The notes beneath the pieces are model-generated. The model saw only the letters and a list, made by a program, of their open reading frames with translations, did no database searches and had not been told where the DNA came from. This document shows, piece after piece, positions 44,946 through 64,000 of a stretch of DNA of 64,000 nucleotides. The position numbers and the translations under genes were made by a program. Positions within the stretch are counted from its first letter, which is position 1, and each line of letters begins with the position of its first letter. Origin of the DNA: Apostichopus japonicus (lineage: Eukaryota; Echinodermata; Holothuroidea; Aspidochirotida; Stichopodidae); assembly GCF_037975245.1 (NCBI RefSeq), contig NC_092567.1:21920376-21984375 (forward strand), read 5' to 3'.

Positions 44946-46534
44946 CTTTGTTTTAGTCTTTGCTTCTAAAGAACATGAATGCATTTATGATTTAGGCCAA
45001 GCTGAATCACGAAAAACATGGCAGAACGAATGGAATCAGATTTATTAATGGAGAATTATGTTGTCCAAGTTTTAAAAGTGTTTAATTTGTTTGCAGATCT
45101 AGGTTTGGCTATTTATGTAAACACCATGACTATTATACTGGATTTGGTATCCATTGCACGATAGTTCCAATTGTACCAAATCCACGAATTACCTTGTTCG
45201 TGAATGGAGAAAGTGCTGTACAGTCATCTGCAAAACTTCCCAATTCTCGACGATAACAACCATTCTTGGATCGGATTTCTCTGTTTCGAAGTGACATTAA
45301 AACATTTTCCTGCCGGGGTCGACATTTTTTATGAATATGAGGTACTTTCATATCAAATTCGTGGAAAAATGCATAAGTATTCGCTTTACTTCACGTACGG
45401 ATTTATCAACATACATACGATGGCAAATGAAGTTGTTTGACGACTAAGGAATTGACAATCCTATGGCAAGCCAAATGTGATATTTCGCAAGATAGTTCCG
45501 CACTTGCGGGGCTAGGCGGTCGGCCACGTTTTATGTTCGCTGCCGGACAAATTTCTAGCTTTCACTTGCTTTCAAGCCCGACACTAACGGACACTAGCTT
45601 TCAAGCCGCTTGACATGGGTAGTAAAACTGTAAAAGTAATGCAATAATCCACGGACGCTCTGGATTTCATTCGTTTCTTTATTCATTTTACTTTGTTGCT
45701 CAATTTAGTTAGGTCGGTTCGGTGAAGTATGCCCTTTATAATAAGTCGGTATCACAGGGAGTGGAGCCCAGGCTACTGGCTGTGTTGCACGAATGGTGTT
45801 TCCCCTACCCCGTCAAACAGTTCAGGACAAGGTGTGGAAGCAGAGGGAAGGATGGTCGGGAAATGAGTTATAGTTACCACGTTTTACACATTACTGGGGG
45901 TCTATTTTAAGGGGGGGGGGTCGATTCATGTATGTTGGCAGGCTTGAAGTTGTTATTGCCAACATCCTTGACAAACTAAAATTGTGTAAAGACGATTCTA
46001 TCCCATTTAGCAATTTTATTTAAATTTAAAGGTCAGGCACATACATATTATGAGTACTGACCACTCCACTTTACAAAAAGTTTACACTCATCAATCTTAA
46101 ATTAATATATCACTCAAAGTATGAGCTCATCCTCGTATATTTATTCCACCGGTTAGGTGCCATGAAAATGAGTAATAGTGCCAACATATGTTATGTTAAC
46201 TTATTCGACTATGAACCTTAGTTTGCCAACGGAAATTTGTCACATTTTGGAGTCTTTCACTATTTTGTGATCTTTCAAACTTGTGGAGATTGCTTACGTA
46301 CGTACGTACGTGTGTTTGTTTTTGTTTTTTGTACGGGGCGGGTGTGTGTGCATGCATTTGCGGGCGGGAGGGGAATATAGCGAGGGGGTACAATATTGGA
46401 AAGTTATCGGTTACTGTCAAGCGATAAATCCAAGATATAATAGCTACCTTCGATCTTAACACATCACCTTGACCTTGATTGCAATTTCGATGTAAACAAG
46501 CAATGCCATTATGAAGAGAAGCATCTGTTGGCAC

Positions 46535-46745
46535 ACCCAGTTGAGACATTTTTTTCTATACTGTAGTGTCATGTCCCGCTTCAGAGCAATCGTATTGTCA
46601 GTACGAGCAGTATGAATATCATGTTTCTATCAGATGGCAAGGTAAGGACTTGTTTGTACTGTCAATACCAGTGCTTTGAGAGCGTGATATTGGAGTGTAG
46701 TTTAGAGAGGTACCAGCATTAGGAAATTGTCCCAACTGGCTGGTG
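46535..46745 (-). repeat. Dispersed repeat, copy 1
   Basis: About 210 bp homologous, in inverse orientation, to 51940-52150. Shared blocks include GACATGACACTACAGTATAG and CATACTGCTCGTACTGACAA. No coding capacity; family unknown. Confidence 0.65.
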
Positions 46746-47057
46746 GTCAGCTGAACCTTTTGAATATTCATGTTTTTGTACGCATGCTCATTTTTAGTTG
46801 CAACCACCATCACGCATGTACGTGTCATTCCCCCCTTCACCCTTTAAAGGTAACTGTGTTAAATGCATCATTAGTTAACGGTAAATGTTTGATTTACAAT
46901 CTTTAAAGATCGGATGTCCAAGGTTTGTAAATAAACCCCTGGTTCCCTTTAAATGGACCTATAAAATCCTGTCTTAATCATTGTCATTTTGACATTTCAC
47001 ATGAACGGTCCCTGGCTTTAAATGAAACCGTTCCTCGGTCTTTCAAATTGGATCAGA

Positions 47058-47065
47058 TTTATATA
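47058..47065 (+). promoter_or_regulatory. Possible TATA box of the SRCR gene
   Basis: TTTATATA lies about 45 bp ahead of the signal-peptide ATG. The leader would then be very short, about 15-20 nt, so the real start may use another element. Confidence 0.25.
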
Positions 47066-47108
47066 CTTGCCACTTCATATTTCTTCAACGTTTTAATTTA
47101 TTTTTCTC

Positions 47109-64000
<16,892 letters not shown>

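Larger units (their letters stand above)
39642..47057. other. Region between AMBRA1 and the SRCR gene
   Basis: It holds the inverted AMBRA1 copy, a LINE end, a 42-bp tandem repeat, a palindrome-tipped element and a dispersed repeat, all listed separately. The missing AMBRA1 start exon should be here or further right, but I could not recognise it. The stretch 45000-46500 has open frames of 60-120 codons on both strands with no support. Confidence 0.5.

Noticed and set aside
45133-45440. Overlapping open frames on both strands near 45.2 kb
   Set aside because: Neither shows splice signals or a family motif; tested as an AMBRA1 start exon and did not fit.

Overview
This 64-kb window is an AT-rich, intron-rich animal genome segment, most likely from an echinoderm. 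I lean towards a sea cucumber, because of the large secreted SRCR-repeat gene and the style of the dispersed repeats, but the species is inference. Exons were found by reading splice sites, reading phase and protein motifs, because introns break nearly every gene into short pieces.

Layout. (1) 1-1902, minus strand: the 5' end of an unrecognised gene (two exons in phase) that leaves the left edge. (2) 4.5-19.85 kb, minus strand: a terminal coding exon with a poly(A) signal at 4.5-4.8 kb, and a first coding exon with a signal peptide at 19.8 kb. They may bound one secreted-protein gene, but the internal exons are not identified and the link is unproven. (3) 25.3-39.6 kb, minus strand: eleven consecutive exons of AMBRA1, the WD40 autophagy regulator and CUL4-DDB1 substrate receptor, from early in the first propeller half to the stop codon; the very first exon(s) were not found. 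(4) 40.0-42.2 kb, plus strand: an inverted, broken partial copy of AMBRA1 (its large disordered-region exon plus intron), internally amplified and bounded by a perfect 27-bp direct repeat. (5) 42.45-42.97 kb: the 3' end of a dead LINE. (6) 43.4-45 kb: a 42-bp tandem repeat and a 234-bp palindrome-tipped element. (7) 47.1 kb to the right edge, plus strand: sixteen exons of a secreted or surface protein with a signal peptide and eleven SRCR domains (the last cut by the window edge), all joined by phase-1 introns between domains.

Mobile and repeated DNA is dense. It includes a TTAA-flanked MITE family (three copies), a tRNA-derived SINE family (two copies), a 451-bp element with 33-bp inverted ends, a hAT-like element, a foldback region, Penelope-like hairpin motifs, and a 25-bp minisatellite of about 30 units inside an AMBRA1 intron. 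AMBRA1 (autophagy, cell-cycle ubiquitylation) and the SRCR gene (probable innate recognition) have no evident functional link; they are neighbours, with AMBRA1 on minus and the SRCR gene on plus pointing away from each other.
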